Positions 47,140-55,465 of a DNA stretch of 64,000 nucleotides are shown in pieces. Within the stretch, counting starts at the first letter, position 1. Every line of letters begins with the position of its first letter. Below the pieces are notes generated by a model that made no database searches, was not told where the DNA came from, and worked only from the letters and a program-made list of their open reading frames with translations. Both the position numbers and the translations under genes were made by a program. The DNA comes from Pseudomonas sp. GR 6-02 (GTDB lineage: Bacteria; Pseudomonadota; Gammaproteobacteria; Pseudomonadales; Pseudomonadaceae), in contig NZ_CP011567.1 in the NCBI RefSeq assembly GCF_001655615.1, forward strand, positions 4,721,001 through 4,785,000. The letters run 5' to 3'.

Positions 47140-47161
47140 CCCCGCCAAAACTCATCAGCGA

Positions 47162-48007
47162 TTACTGAAGCAGTTTCAGTACAGCGGATGGCAGTTGGTT
47201 GGCCTGAGCCAGAACTGCGGTGGAAGCTTGTTGCAGAGTTTGTTGCTTGGTCAGCTGTGCAGTTTCAGCAGCGAAGTCGGTATCTTGTACGCGGCTCAGT
47301 GCAGCACTGGCGTTTTCGTTGATGTTCTGCAGGTTGGAGATGGTGGTCGAGAAACGGTTTTGAGCAGCACCCAGGTCAGCGCGAGTGGCGTTGATGTTTG
47401 CCAGAGCAGCGTCGATAGCCGAGATAGAGTTATCAACGTTGGTGTGGTTAAGGGCATTGGAAGTACCGGAAATAACAGTACCGGTCATGCCCAGGGCGCT
47501 GGCGTCGAAGCTGGTCGACAGGGTCAGAGTGATCTGGTTGTCGGAAGTGGTGTTCGAACCTACCTGGAACTGCATCGCACCTGCAGTACCGTCGATCAGC
47601 GCCTTACCGTTCAGGTTGGTCGACTGAGCGATACGGGTCAGTTCAGCGACCGACTGTTGGTATTCTTTGTCCAGAGCGGTACGGTCAGCAGTACCGTTGG
47701 AGTCGTTTCGCGACTGCACCGCGATTTCACGCATACGCTGCAGAATGTTGGTCGACTCTTGCAGAGCGCCTTCAGCGGTCTGAGCGATCGAAACACCGTC
47801 GTTGGCGTTTTTGATAGCCATGGTCTGGCCACGGATCTGCGAAGTCATACGGGTAGCGATCTGCAGGCCGGCGGCGTCGTCTTTGGCGCTGTTGATTTTC
47901 AGGCCGGAGGACAGGCGGGTCATCGAAGTCGACAGTGCGTCGGACGCACGGTTCAGGTTCTTCTGAACACTCAGGGAAGTAGTGTTAGTGTTTACTGTTA
48001 AAGCCAT
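47162..48007 (-). CDS. fliC: Flagellin FliC
   Basis: Filament subunit of 281 residues, a short flagellin. The conserved D0/D1 N-terminus contains the flg22-type segment (residues 30-51: RLSSGLKINSAKDDAAGLQIA core) and the ILQRMREIAVQSRNDSNGTAD region. The C-terminal D1/D0 part ends NQLPSAVLKLLQ. The central part (residues about 150-200: SNTTSDNQITLTLSTSFD, GTVISGTSNALNHTN) is rich in Ser/Thr and is where O-glycans would be attached. A sigma28 promoter lies 80-107 bases upstream. The next genes downstream of the promoter side are glycosylation genes. Confidence 0.97.
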   Translation of the reverse strand: MALTVNTNTTSLSVQKNLNRASDALSTSMTRLSSGLKINSAKDDAAGLQIATRMTSQIRGQTMAIKNANDGVSIAQTAEGALQESTNILQRMREIAVQSRNDSNGTADRTALDKEYQQSVAELTRIAQSTNLNGKALIDGTAGAMQFQVGSNTTSDNQITLTLSTSFDASALGMTGTVISGTSNALNHTNVDNSISAIDAALANINATRADLGAAQNRFSTTISNLQNINENASAALSRVQDTDFAAETAQLTKQQTLQQASTAVLAQANQLPSAVLKLLQ

Positions 48008-48087
48008 GACGAATTCCTCGTTGGTTGGGTACTGCGGCTTCCGGCCCTGGCAACCGCCCGGTATGGCCTAGAGAACCTTCGTAATAG

Positions 48088-48114
48088 TTATCGTCGCCAA
48101 TGCAGGTTGCTTGA
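48088..48114 (-). promoter_or_regulatory. Sigma28 (FliA) promoter of fliC
   Basis: Minus strand reads TCAAG, 14 bases, GACGATAA. The consensus is TAAAG-N14-GCCGATAA, so the spacing is exact with one change in each box. It lies about 80 bases before the fliC ATG. Confidence 0.82.
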
Positions 48115-48257
48115 GGGGATTTTTGAAATTTTTTGCCATCACCCTGCCACCCCCTGTAAAACCGAGGCTTAGCGACGATCCAACCACCAAAAAATGACGC
48201 CAGAGAACTGCCACAACCCTTTCTTACAACCCCCGCTCCCGCTGATCTGCCACGGCA

Positions 48258-48524
48258 TTACGCAGAATTGACAGCCACCAGTAAATCGACCAGTTCGTAT
48301 TCAAGGTAATCCGCCAGCGCCAGCCAGTCCTGTCGTTCCTGGCTATCCAGCATGCCTGTCAGCAATGCCATCCACCGGGCCGCGATCTGGCTGTCTGCTC
48401 CGCCGACCCGCGACTGCACCTGCTCCGCCACCTCGACCATGACCAGCGCTGCCTCGACATCCCTTCCCAGACGAAACAACGCTGAACATTGCCGAGCCTG
48501 ATCAACGAGTAGTTCTTCGCTCAT
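48258..48524 (-). CDS. Small helical hypothetical protein coupled to the Maf glycosyltransferase
   Basis: An 88-residue acidic, Leu/Ala-rich protein predicted all-helical by its pattern (LVDQARQCSALFRLGRDVEAALVMVEVAEQV; LADYLEYELVDLLVAVNSA). No cysteine motif, signal or membrane segment. Its ATG overlaps the stop of the preceding glycosyltransferase gene (ATGA), so translation is coupled and a joint role is likely. It could be a chaperone or adaptor for flagellin modification; I cannot name it. The 250 bases after it up to fliC carry only the fliC promoter. Confidence 0.75.
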   Translation of the reverse strand: MSEELLVDQARQCSALFRLGRDVEAALVMVEVAEQVQSRVGGADSQIAARWMALLTGMLDSQERQDWLALADYLEYELVDLLVAVNSA

Positions 48525-49813
48525 CGACTGAACTCCGGATGAAATGTCGTACCGGCAATCATGGCCCCGGCTCGACTGCTGTTGTAGAAGACGACGTGTG
48601 GATGCGCAGCTATATAGCGCTCCAGCTCACACAGGTAGCTGCGGAAATTGAGCTGGGTCTTGACCCGCTGCCCATGCCCATCCAACACCCAATGGCGAGC
48701 CGCGACCAATTGCGGGCCAAGGTCGCCGTCATCCCAGCCAGCATGGGTCTTGTTGTTGGGGAACGCGAAGTCAGCCCCGAACAGCGTGATCTGACTGGCG
48801 CCCATTTTCACCGCCAGGTCCACCGCCGGATGAATCACGCTGCCGCCTGCAAACAGCCCTGCCCGTGGGAGCTGCTCGCGCAAATCCCGAAAAACCGGGC
48901 TTGCCGAGTAGGCGACATAGCGTTTGCCTTGCCAGGCCTGCAAGACGGCAGGAACCACCAGCGGCATGTAGACCAGCGTGATGTTTGCGCTGTCCTCGGG
49001 CGGCAGGTGGCGCAGCGAGATACGCTGATCGATCGTGATGACCACATCCGGCTTGATGCCGTTCTCGATCAGCGGCCGGTAAGCGGTATCGACACAAACG
49101 AACAGTGGTCGCGGGGTCTGGCCGCGAATGGATCGCAAGGTCACGAAGTGCTGTTCCAGGCTCGGCCCGGTGGCGATGACGAACATCGGCTGGCCAGCGT
49201 GTGCTGCGAACAATTGTGCGGCGTCGCTATCGACGCGGATCTGTTCAACACTTTCCAGCAGGCGCGTCGCTATTTCCGGATTGTCCGGATCGAACTCACG
49301 GTTGTTGAACGTCAGATGGGTTTCGCTGATCAAGCGGTCGCGGATCTTCGCGTTAAAGTCATCGGCCAGCACCAGCTCCGAAGGCAGGGCAAAGAACGGC
49401 AAACAAATTTCAGCCAAATCACCGGCGTAGTGCAGCTCGACCCGCGAATCACTGAGCCACGGCTGCTGATCGAGCAATTGCAACACCAGCGCAAACACTG
49501 CGCCGTTAAGGATATGTACGTGTAACTGAATCAGTCCCGAACGCTGCAGCAGCTCCAGTTGCAGATCACCCAGGCCTGTGCCGTAAACGTGCAAGACCGG
49601 ACTGTCGACCGGCAGGCTTGCGGCCTGAAGCTGCGCTTCGCGGGTACGGTCATGGCGACTGGTCAACTGAATGCCGTTGATGCTCAGGGTCGAGCCGAGC
49701 CCTTCCACCAGATCGGCCTGCAACGGGCCCGGATCTTCAGACAGCAGACGCTCAGCCACGGCCGGCCAGCGACGCCGAATGAGTTCGGCGTTGGGTTGAA
49801 AAAACTCGCTCAT
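48521..49813 (-). CDS. Motility-associated factor (Maf/DUF115) glycosyltransferase
   Basis: A 430-residue protein with the Maf central domain. The signature IATGPSLEQHF (around residue 215) and VCVDTAYRPLIENGIKPDVVITID (nucleotide-sugar site) are followed by GGSVIHPAVDLAVKMGASQITLFGADFAFPNNKTHAGW. Maf proteins transfer nonulosonic acids such as pseudaminic acid onto flagellin. Here it sits between the pse genes and fliC and is therefore the best candidate for the pseudaminic acid transferase. The start MSEFFQPNAELIRRRWP was chosen over a long upstream frame that crosses a terminator. Confidence 0.85.
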   Translation of the reverse strand: MSEFFQPNAELIRRRWPAVAERLLSEDPGPLQADLVEGLGSTLSINGIQLTSRHDRTREAQLQAASLPVDSPVLHVYGTGLGDLQLELLQRSGLIQLHVHILNGAVFALVLQLLDQQPWLSDSRVELHYAGDLAEICLPFFALPSELVLADDFNAKIRDRLISETHLTFNNREFDPDNPEIATRLLESVEQIRVDSDAAQLFAAHAGQPMFVIATGPSLEQHFVTLRSIRGQTPRPLFVCVDTAYRPLIENGIKPDVVITIDQRISLRHLPPEDSANITLVYMPLVVPAVLQAWQGKRYVAYSASPVFRDLREQLPRAGLFAGGSVIHPAVDLAVKMGASQITLFGADFAFPNNKTHAGWDDGDLGPQLVAARHWVLDGHGQRVKTQLNFRSYLCELERYIAAHPHVVFYNSSRAGAMIAGTTFHPEFSR

Positions 49814-49835
49814 GGCGCCTCGCTGTAATTCGGGC

Positions 49836-49877
49836 AAAAAAATAGCGCTCAAGGTTACACCTTGAGCGCTTTTTTTG
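49836..49877. terminator. Strong bidirectional hairpin after the ketoacyl synthase gene
   Basis: AGCGCTCAAGGT and ACCTTGAGCGCT form a 12-base perfect stem with a four-base loop. It has an A-run on one side and a T-run on the other, so it can terminate on both strands. On the minus strand it follows the 3-oxoacyl synthase stop. Confidence 0.92.
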
Positions 49878-49895
49878 TGTCCGGCTTTTAGAAGA

Positions 49896-50822
49896 TCAAG
49901 GACGATAGATGATCGCCGATCCCCAAGACAGACCAACACCGAAACCACTGAGCGCCACACGCTTCCACTTGGAATCGAGCACGTGTTTTTCCAGCAGCAA
50001 TGGAATGCTCGACGACACGGTGTTACCGGTCTCGACCATGTCCTTGAGGAACTTCTCGGGCTCGCCCTCGAAACGTCGTGCCACGGCATCGACAATCGCC
50101 GCACTGCCCTGGTGAATGCAGAAGGCATCGATATCGTCGGCCGTCAGACCCGAGTCGCCCAGCAGCTCGTGCAAATGCGCAGGGACTTTGAGCAGCGCGA
50201 AGTTGAAGACCTGACGGCCATTCATGAAGAACACCCCGTCGGTGACCTTCAGGTGCGGCGCACCGGAACCGTCGGTGCCGAACTTGGCCTTGCCCAACTG
50301 CCATGGAGCGTCTTCGCCCATCCAGGTGGCGGTGGCGGCATCGCCGAACAACATGGTGGTGTTGCGGTCTTCCGGGTCGACGATCTTCGAATACGGATCG
50401 GCGGTCACCAGCAAGCCATTCTTCAGGCCTGCGGCTTCCATAAAGCCCTTGATGGCGTAGATGCCGTAGACGTAACCGGAGCAGCCCAGGGAGATATCGA
50501 ACGCGGCCACGGTCGTCGGCAGGCCCAGCTTGTCCTGAACGATGGCGGCGGTGTGCGGCAGGCCTTCTTCGTCGCCGTTCTGGGTCACGACGATCAGCAC
50601 GTCGATGGCTTCACGCTTCAATTCAGGGTTGTTGGCGAACAGCGCGTTGACTGCTTCGACACACAGGTCCGAAGTTTCTTGCCCGGCGTCTTTGCGCGGC
50701 AGGAAGGCCGAACCGATCTTGCCCAGGATGAACTCTTCATCCTTCTCGAATTTTGCACCTTGTGCGTAATTGTCCACGCCGGCTACAGGAACGTAGCTCG
50801 CAATGCTCTTTATGCCAATCAT
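49896..50822 (-). CDS. 3-oxoacyl-ACP synthase III-like protein (FabH family)
   Basis: A 308-residue thiolase-fold condensing enzyme with the FabH triad: Cys114 (SLGCSGYVYG), His237 (CIHQGSAAI) and Asn267 (TGNTVSSS). The dimer and C-terminal region SGFGVGLSWGSAIIYRP is intact. In place of the usual HQAN it has HQGS. The context between pse genes and the Maf transferase suggests it makes an acyl group for sugar modification rather than for fatty acid synthesis; similar genes occur in P. aeruginosa flagellin glycosylation islands. Confidence 0.88.
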   Translation of the reverse strand: MIGIKSIASYVPVAGVDNYAQGAKFEKDEEFILGKIGSAFLPRKDAGQETSDLCVEAVNALFANNPELKREAIDVLIVVTQNGDEEGLPHTAAIVQDKLGLPTTVAAFDISLGCSGYVYGIYAIKGFMEAAGLKNGLLVTADPYSKIVDPEDRNTTMLFGDAATATWMGEDAPWQLGKAKFGTDGSGAPHLKVTDGVFFMNGRQVFNFALLKVPAHLHELLGDSGLTADDIDAFCIHQGSAAIVDAVARRFEGEPEKFLKDMVETGNTVSSSIPLLLEKHVLDSKWKRVALSGFGVGLSWGSAIIYRP

Positions 50823-50977
50823 TACGGCTTCCCAATAATAAACAGCCCAATACCACCGCTCGCAAGGAATCGAGGGGCGCCGACAAACAACGAATAACGT
50901 CGCCCTCAACGAGGTGACAGCGGGAAGAGTAAAAGGCCATCACTGAGCCAAAAGCAGGCCAGGCGCCCTCTTCCCTA

Positions 50978-51006
50978 TTTATACAATACAGTGAAGATGC
51001 GCGTAA
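50978..51006 (-). promoter_or_regulatory. Possible sigma70 promoter of the ketoacyl synthase gene
   Basis: TATAAA and TTACGC are spaced 17 bases on the minus strand in the 229-base gap after pseI. The gap and the terminator at 49836 suggest a separate transcription unit; the element itself is only a hexamer match. Confidence 0.4.
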
Positions 51007-51051
51007 TGACTCGCAGGTCACGCTATTTTGCCGAATCAGCCCCACAAGCGG

Positions 51052-52104
51052 TTATTCGACCAGCGACCAGTCCAGCGGCGTTCCGCGCTTGATGGCCTGG
51101 CGGGCACGGCGGCCCAGAAGGGTTTCAGCGTGTTTCGGGGCCAGCCCCAGGCCCGGACGGATGGCCCGCAGATTGGCGGCGGTAAATGGCTCTCCGGCGA
51201 TCATGTCCTGGGTGACATACAGCGACCGGCGGTACACCAGGGACTTGCGCTCGGCGTCAGTCACGCCGTAATGCACCTGGCCCATGGCCTGCCAGGCGCG
51301 CTCGGTTTCGACCACCAGGCTGGCGAGTTCGGCCGGTTCCAGCGAGAAACTGGCATCCACGCCTCCGGCGGCACGGTCGAGGGTGAAGTGTTTTTCCACC
51401 ACCGTCGCCCCCAGCGCTACGGCGGCGACAGACACCCCGACACCCATCGAATGGTCGGACAAACCGACTTCACAGCCAAACAACTCACGCAGATGAGGAA
51501 TCGTGCGCACGTTGCTGTTGGCGGGCGTCGCCGGGTAAGTGCTGGTGCACTTGAGCAACACCAGATCCTTGCAACCGGCCTCACGGGCGGCACGCACGGT
51601 TTCATCGAGCTCGGCGATGCTGGCCATGCCGGTGGAAATGATCAGCGGCTTGCCGGTGGCCGCAACCCGACGAATCAACGGCAGATCAGTGTTCTCGAAG
51701 CTGGCGATCTTGTAGGCCGGCACATCGAGGCTTTCGAGGAAGTCCACCGCGGTGTCATCGAACGGTGTGGAAAACGCCAGCATGCCCAGCTCTTTGGCCC
51801 GGGCGAAAATCGGCGCGTGCCATTCCCACGGCGTGTGGGCCTTTTCGTACAGCGCATACAGCGAAGAACCGGCCCACAAGCTGTTGGGGTCCTTGATGAA
51901 GAACTCGCCTTCGGACAAGTCCAGGGTCATGGTCTCGGCGGTGTAGGTTTGCAGCTTCAAGGCATGGGCGCCGGCCTTGGCCGCGGCTTCGACGATTTTT
52001 ATCGCCATGTCCAGCGACTGGTTATGGTTGCCGCTCATCTCGGCAATGATGAACGGCGGCGCATCGGCACCGATCGAGCGATTACCGATCTTGAAACTGG
52101 TCAT
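51052..52104 (-). CDS. pseI: Pseudaminic acid synthase PseI
   Basis: A 350-residue NeuB-family enzyme condensing the altrose derivative with phosphoenolpyruvate. The TIM-barrel motifs FIIAEMSGNHNQSL, KLQTYTAETMTL, YKIASFENTDLPLI, LLKCTSTYPA, GLSDHSMG and EKHFTLDR are present, and the C-terminal SAF antifreeze-like domain (about residues 285-350). The YTAETMTLD pattern marks the Pse rather than the sialic-acid branch. Its start overlaps the pseG-pseH stop (ATGA). Confidence 0.95.
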   Translation of the reverse strand: MTSFKIGNRSIGADAPPFIIAEMSGNHNQSLDMAIKIVEAAAKAGAHALKLQTYTAETMTLDLSEGEFFIKDPNSLWAGSSLYALYEKAHTPWEWHAPIFARAKELGMLAFSTPFDDTAVDFLESLDVPAYKIASFENTDLPLIRRVAATGKPLIISTGMASIAELDETVRAAREAGCKDLVLLKCTSTYPATPANSNVRTIPHLRELFGCEVGLSDHSMGVGVSVAAVALGATVVEKHFTLDRAAGGVDASFSLEPAELASLVVETERAWQAMGQVHYGVTDAERKSLVYRRSLYVTQDMIAGEPFTAANLRAIRPGLGLAPKHAETLLGRRARQAIKRGTPLDWSLVE

Positions 52105-53603
52105 TGTTCTGGATCCTTCAACACGCGCGTGAACGCGCAAGCACTCTGAGTAAAACCACCCTCGCGGAAAACCTTCAGCGATGGCTGATTGGCCGGCAGC
52201 ACCTGAGCGGTGATGGCCTCAAGTTGTGGCCAATGCGCCGTGACGAACGCTTCGCCCCGCGCCAGCAGCGCCCTGCCCCAGCCCAGGCCGAATCGGCCTT
52301 CGAACAGATAGATCGAGACCTCGGCCCGAGTACCGTCAAGGTCATAGCGCAGCATACCGACCGGGCCGTCATCCGCCTCGGCAATCAACAGCAGTCGCTG
52401 AGGGTTGTTCAGGCTCGCGGCCAACCAGACCTGATGCCGCTGCCAATCGATGGCGTGGGTGTCCAGCGACCAGCGCCGTACTGCCTCGGCATTACGTCCC
52501 TCGAACAACAATTGCGCATCGTCCGGATCGGCTCGACGCACCTGCAGTACCGCTCCCGCCAGTGCTGCCGCCACCCGCTGCGCGCCACGGCCATCGACCA
52601 ACTGCCGTGAGCGTTCGGCCATACTTTGACGAAAACCTTGATTGCCTACGACAAAACCGATGGCCTGACGCAATTGTTCGACGCTGACATGCTCGCGGTT
52701 GCCCAGGAACACATGAGCCCCCGAGGTTGCCATCACCTCACCGTTGGCCTGCTGATTATTCGAGACCGCAATGCAAATCGTCGGCAGCCCCATGGCCGCC
52801 CGCTCCCAACTGGTGCCGCCACCGGCACCGATAAACAGGTCGGCCTCGGTCATCAGCCGATAGAAATCGCTGACAAAACTGTGCAGGCGCCAGTTCGGAC
52901 GATACGCCGCCAGCGCCTGCATCTGCTCCCAGGCCGGGTTGTCGGCCCCCGCCACGAAATCGACCTCCAGCTCATGAAGGTCCGCCAGCGCCAACATCGC
53001 GTGGTGGGTCTGCATGGCCGCATCGAAGCCGCCGAAGTTCACCAATACTCGCCTGGCCCGAGGCTTGATCTCGACCGCCGGGCAGCAGAACTCATCGCGC
53101 AACATCGCAAAACGTGGACCGAGCAAGGTCTGGCAGTCGGGCGTCAGCAGCGAGGCATAAGCCGCTGGGGTGCCCGACAGATTTTGATTGAGCAGCAGAT
53201 CGACGCGGTACTGCCGAGTGGCCAGGTCATCCACCGCGGCGATCCGTGATGCCCAGCGACGGGCCGCAGTCTGCCAGTGATGATCGAGGCCATAGTGGTC
53301 GACGATGATCCAGTCGAAAGCCGGATGGCTTTCCAGGGCTTGCGCCAGCGCGGCGATGTCCGCCTGCCAGGGCAGCATCGATTCGATGGCCTGCTGCGGA
53401 TCTTCATCGGGGTAGCGTGCCGGCAGCGCGAAGGTCTCGAAGCCCTCGCTGGCCAGGCTGTCCAGTCGATGCCCCGGCAGCAGGCGACAGGCGAAGGCAA
53501 CGTGCGTGCCCTGCTTGCGCAACACCCTGGCCAGGGTCAGGCAGCGGGCGATATGGCCGCTGCCAATCGTTGGCGACGCGTCAGCGCGGATCAGTATCCT
53601 CAT
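52101..53603 (-). CDS. pseG: Bifunctional PseG hydrolase / PseH acetyltransferase
   Basis: A 500-residue fusion. Residues 1-345 are the UDP-2,4-diacetamido-trideoxy-altropyranose hydrolase PseG: ADASPTIGSGHIARC with catalytic His17, IIVDHYGLDHHW, VLVNFGGFDAA and GGGTSWERAAMGLP. Residues about 352-495 are a GNAT acetyltransferase (VRRADPDDAQLLFEGRN, YLFEGRFGLGWGRALL, NQPSLKVFREGGF), which matches PseH. No separate pseH is in the window, so the pathway is complete only with this fusion. It lies between pseF and pseI with four-base overlaps. Confidence 0.93.
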   Translation of the reverse strand: MRILIRADASPTIGSGHIARCLTLARVLRKQGTHVAFACRLLPGHRLDSLASEGFETFALPARYPDEDPQQAIESMLPWQADIAALAQALESHPAFDWIIVDHYGLDHHWQTAARRWASRIAAVDDLATRQYRVDLLLNQNLSGTPAAYASLLTPDCQTLLGPRFAMLRDEFCCPAVEIKPRARRVLVNFGGFDAAMQTHHAMLALADLHELEVDFVAGADNPAWEQMQALAAYRPNWRLHSFVSDFYRLMTEADLFIGAGGGTSWERAAMGLPTICIAVSNNQQANGEVMATSGAHVFLGNREHVSVEQLRQAIGFVVGNQGFRQSMAERSRQLVDGRGAQRVAAALAGAVLQVRRADPDDAQLLFEGRNAEAVRRWSLDTHAIDWQRHQVWLAASLNNPQRLLLIAEADDGPVGMLRYDLDGTRAEVSIYLFEGRFGLGWGRALLARGEAFVTAHWPQLEAITAQVLPANQPSLKVFREGGFTQSACAFTRVLKDPEQ

Positions 53604-54295
53604 TGCAACTCACCACCAGCCTTCAATGCGGCGTAAAGGTATTCGGCGCGTTTCCAGTCTTCAAGGGTGTCGATGTCCTGTACCAGGTAGCGCGGCAAAA
53701 TCACCGGCAGGCTCGCTGGCGAGAACAGTGCATCACCACGCAACCAGGCCTCGCTGCGTCCCCAGTAGAACTGGCCGGCGTCTTGAAAGGCTTCGGGCAA
53801 GTCCTGGGAGCGGGTGTCACGAAACTCCGGATAGAGCGAGGTCAGGGCGCCCTGCGCGTCGAGGGTCAAGGCCCGCTGCACCGGAAAACCAAAACCGGTG
53901 ACTGAAAACGCGAAAGACTTGTCCGGGTGCTGCACCAGCAACTCATGCCCCTGACGCAGATAACGCGCTTGCAACAACGGCGCCGTCGCATAGATGCAGC
54001 AGGCATGGTCGAACGGTGGCAATTGATTCAAGGCATGCACAATCACTGCCGCAGTCCCGGTGAAATCGTCAGCCAGTGCCGAAGGCCGCATGAACGGCAC
54101 CTGAGCGCCATTGGCTCGTGCGACGTCGGCGATTTCCTCATCGTCGGTACTGACGATCACCTGGTCGAACAGGCGCGACTCCAACGCCGTGCGAATCGAA
54201 CGGACGATCATCGGCACGCCGTCGAACGGCTTGAGGTTCTTGCGCGGGATTCGCTTGCTGCCACCACGGGCCGGAATGATCGCAACACAGCTCAA
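53600..54295 (-). CDS. pseF: Pseudaminic acid cytidylyltransferase PseF
   Basis: A 231-residue CMP-sugar synthetase activating pseudaminic acid. The motif IIPARGGSKRIPRKNL near the N-terminus and TDDEEIADVA with AGQFYWGRSEAWL and VQDIDTLEDWKRAE are characteristic. Preceded by pseC and overlapping the pseG fusion. Confidence 0.94.
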   Translation of the reverse strand: MSCVAIIPARGGSKRIPRKNLKPFDGVPMIVRSIRTALESRLFDQVIVSTDDEEIADVARANGAQVPFMRPSALADDFTGTAAVIVHALNQLPPFDHACCIYATAPLLQARYLRQGHELLVQHPDKSFAFSVTGFGFPVQRALTLDAQGALTSLYPEFRDTRSQDLPEAFQDAGQFYWGRSEAWLRGDALFSPASLPVILPRYLVQDIDTLEDWKRAEYLYAALKAGGELQ

Positions 54296-54301
54296 GAGTC
54301 A

Positions 54302-55465
54302 CTACTCCTCAAGGATCAGCCGTCGCAATTGCTCGACCACATAGTCCTGTTGTTCATCGCTCAGCAGAGGAAACAGCGGCAGGCTGATGGCCTCGGCGTA
54401 ATAACGTTCGGCCTGGGGGAAATCACCCTCGGCAAAACCCAGGTCGCGATAGTACGGCTGCAAGTGCACGGGAATATAGTGCAGATTCACCCCGACACCG
54501 GCCGCTCGCAAGCCTTCGAACACCTGTCGATGACTGAGGCTGATCCGCTCCGTCTGCAAGCGCACCACGTACAGATGCCACGCCGATTCGGCTTCAGGCT
54601 GCGTGCTGGGCAAGGTCAGCGGCAAGTACGCCAGCAACCGGTCGTAACGCGCCGCCAGTTCGCGTCGACGCTCGATAAAGCCATCGAGCTTGTTCAGCTG
54701 TGACAGACCGAGTGCCGCTTGCAGATCGGTGATCCGGTAATTGAAGCCCAGCTCCACTTGCTGGTAGTACCAGGGGCCGTGGCTGGGTTCGGTCATCTGC
54801 TCGGGGTCACGGGTCATGCCGTGGCTGCGCAGACGTTGCAAGCGTTCGGCCAGTTCCGGGCGATTGGTCAGCACCATGCCGCCTTCGGCACTGGTGATGA
54901 TCTTCACCGGGTGGAAACTGAACACGGTCATTGCCGCGAATTCACCGCAACCCACCGGGCGCCCGGCATAGGACGCGCCGACCGCGTGGGAGGCATCCTC
55001 GATCACCGTGAAACCGTAACGCTCGGCCAGTTCGGCGATCATGCGCATATCGCAGCTCTGCCCGGAGAACGCTACCGCCACCAGCACTTTCGGCAGCTTG
55101 CCGTCGCGCTCGGCGATTTCCAACTTCGACGCCAAGGCGTAGGCATCGAGGTTCCAGGTCAGCGGGTCAATGTCGACAAAATCGACGTCGGCGCCGCAGT
55201 AGCGACCGCAGTTGGCCGAGGCCAGAAAGGTATTCGGCGTGGTCCATAACCGATCGCCCGGCCCCAGGCCCGCGGCGAGACAGGCAATGTGCAACGCCGC
55301 CGTGGCATTGCACACCGCCACCGCGAAATCGGCCTGGCACCGCTCGGCCATCGCCTGTTCGAAACGCTCGATGGTCGGCCCTTGGGTCAGCCAGTCAGAC
55401 TGCAACACGGCGACCACCGCATCGATGTCGGCCTGATCGAGGCTTTGCCGACCGTAGGGAATCAT
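54302..55465 (-). CDS. pseC: UDP-4-amino-sugar aminotransferase PseC
   Basis: A 387-residue PLP aminotransferase of the DegT/AHBA family, making UDP-4-amino-4,6-dideoxy-altrosamine. The PLP lysine is Lys188 (FSFHPVKIITSAEGG) and the PLP-binding aspartate sits in VIEDASHAVGA. It overlaps pseB by ATGA. Confidence 0.95.
   Translation of the reverse strand: MIPYGRQSLDQADIDAVVAVLQSDWLTQGPTIERFEQAMAERCQADFAVAVCNATAALHIACLAAGLGPGDRLWTTPNTFLASANCGRYCGADVDFVDIDPLTWNLDAYALASKLEIAERDGKLPKVLVAVAFSGQSCDMRMIAELAERYGFTVIEDASHAVGASYAGRPVGCGEFAAMTVFSFHPVKIITSAEGGMVLTNRPELAERLQRLRSHGMTRDPEQMTEPSHGPWYYQQVELGFNYRITDLQAALGLSQLNKLDGFIERRRELAARYDRLLAYLPLTLPSTQPEAESAWHLYVVRLQTERISLSHRQVFEGLRAAGVGVNLHYIPVHLQPYYRDLGFAEGDFPQAERYYAEAISLPLFPLLSDEQQDYVVEQLRRLILEE

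Noticed and set aside
48121..48257. Additional gene between fliC and the 88-residue ORF
   Set aside because: No frame with a start, ribosome site or protein-like composition.
49814..50128. N-terminal extension of the Maf protein
   Set aside because: The extension would cross a strong hairpin terminator and run into the ketoacyl synthase gene; the ATG at 49813 is a natural start.
51052..52104. N-acetylneuraminate synthase (NeuB)
   Set aside because: Neighbouring pseB, pseC, pseF and pseG place it in the pseudaminic acid branch.
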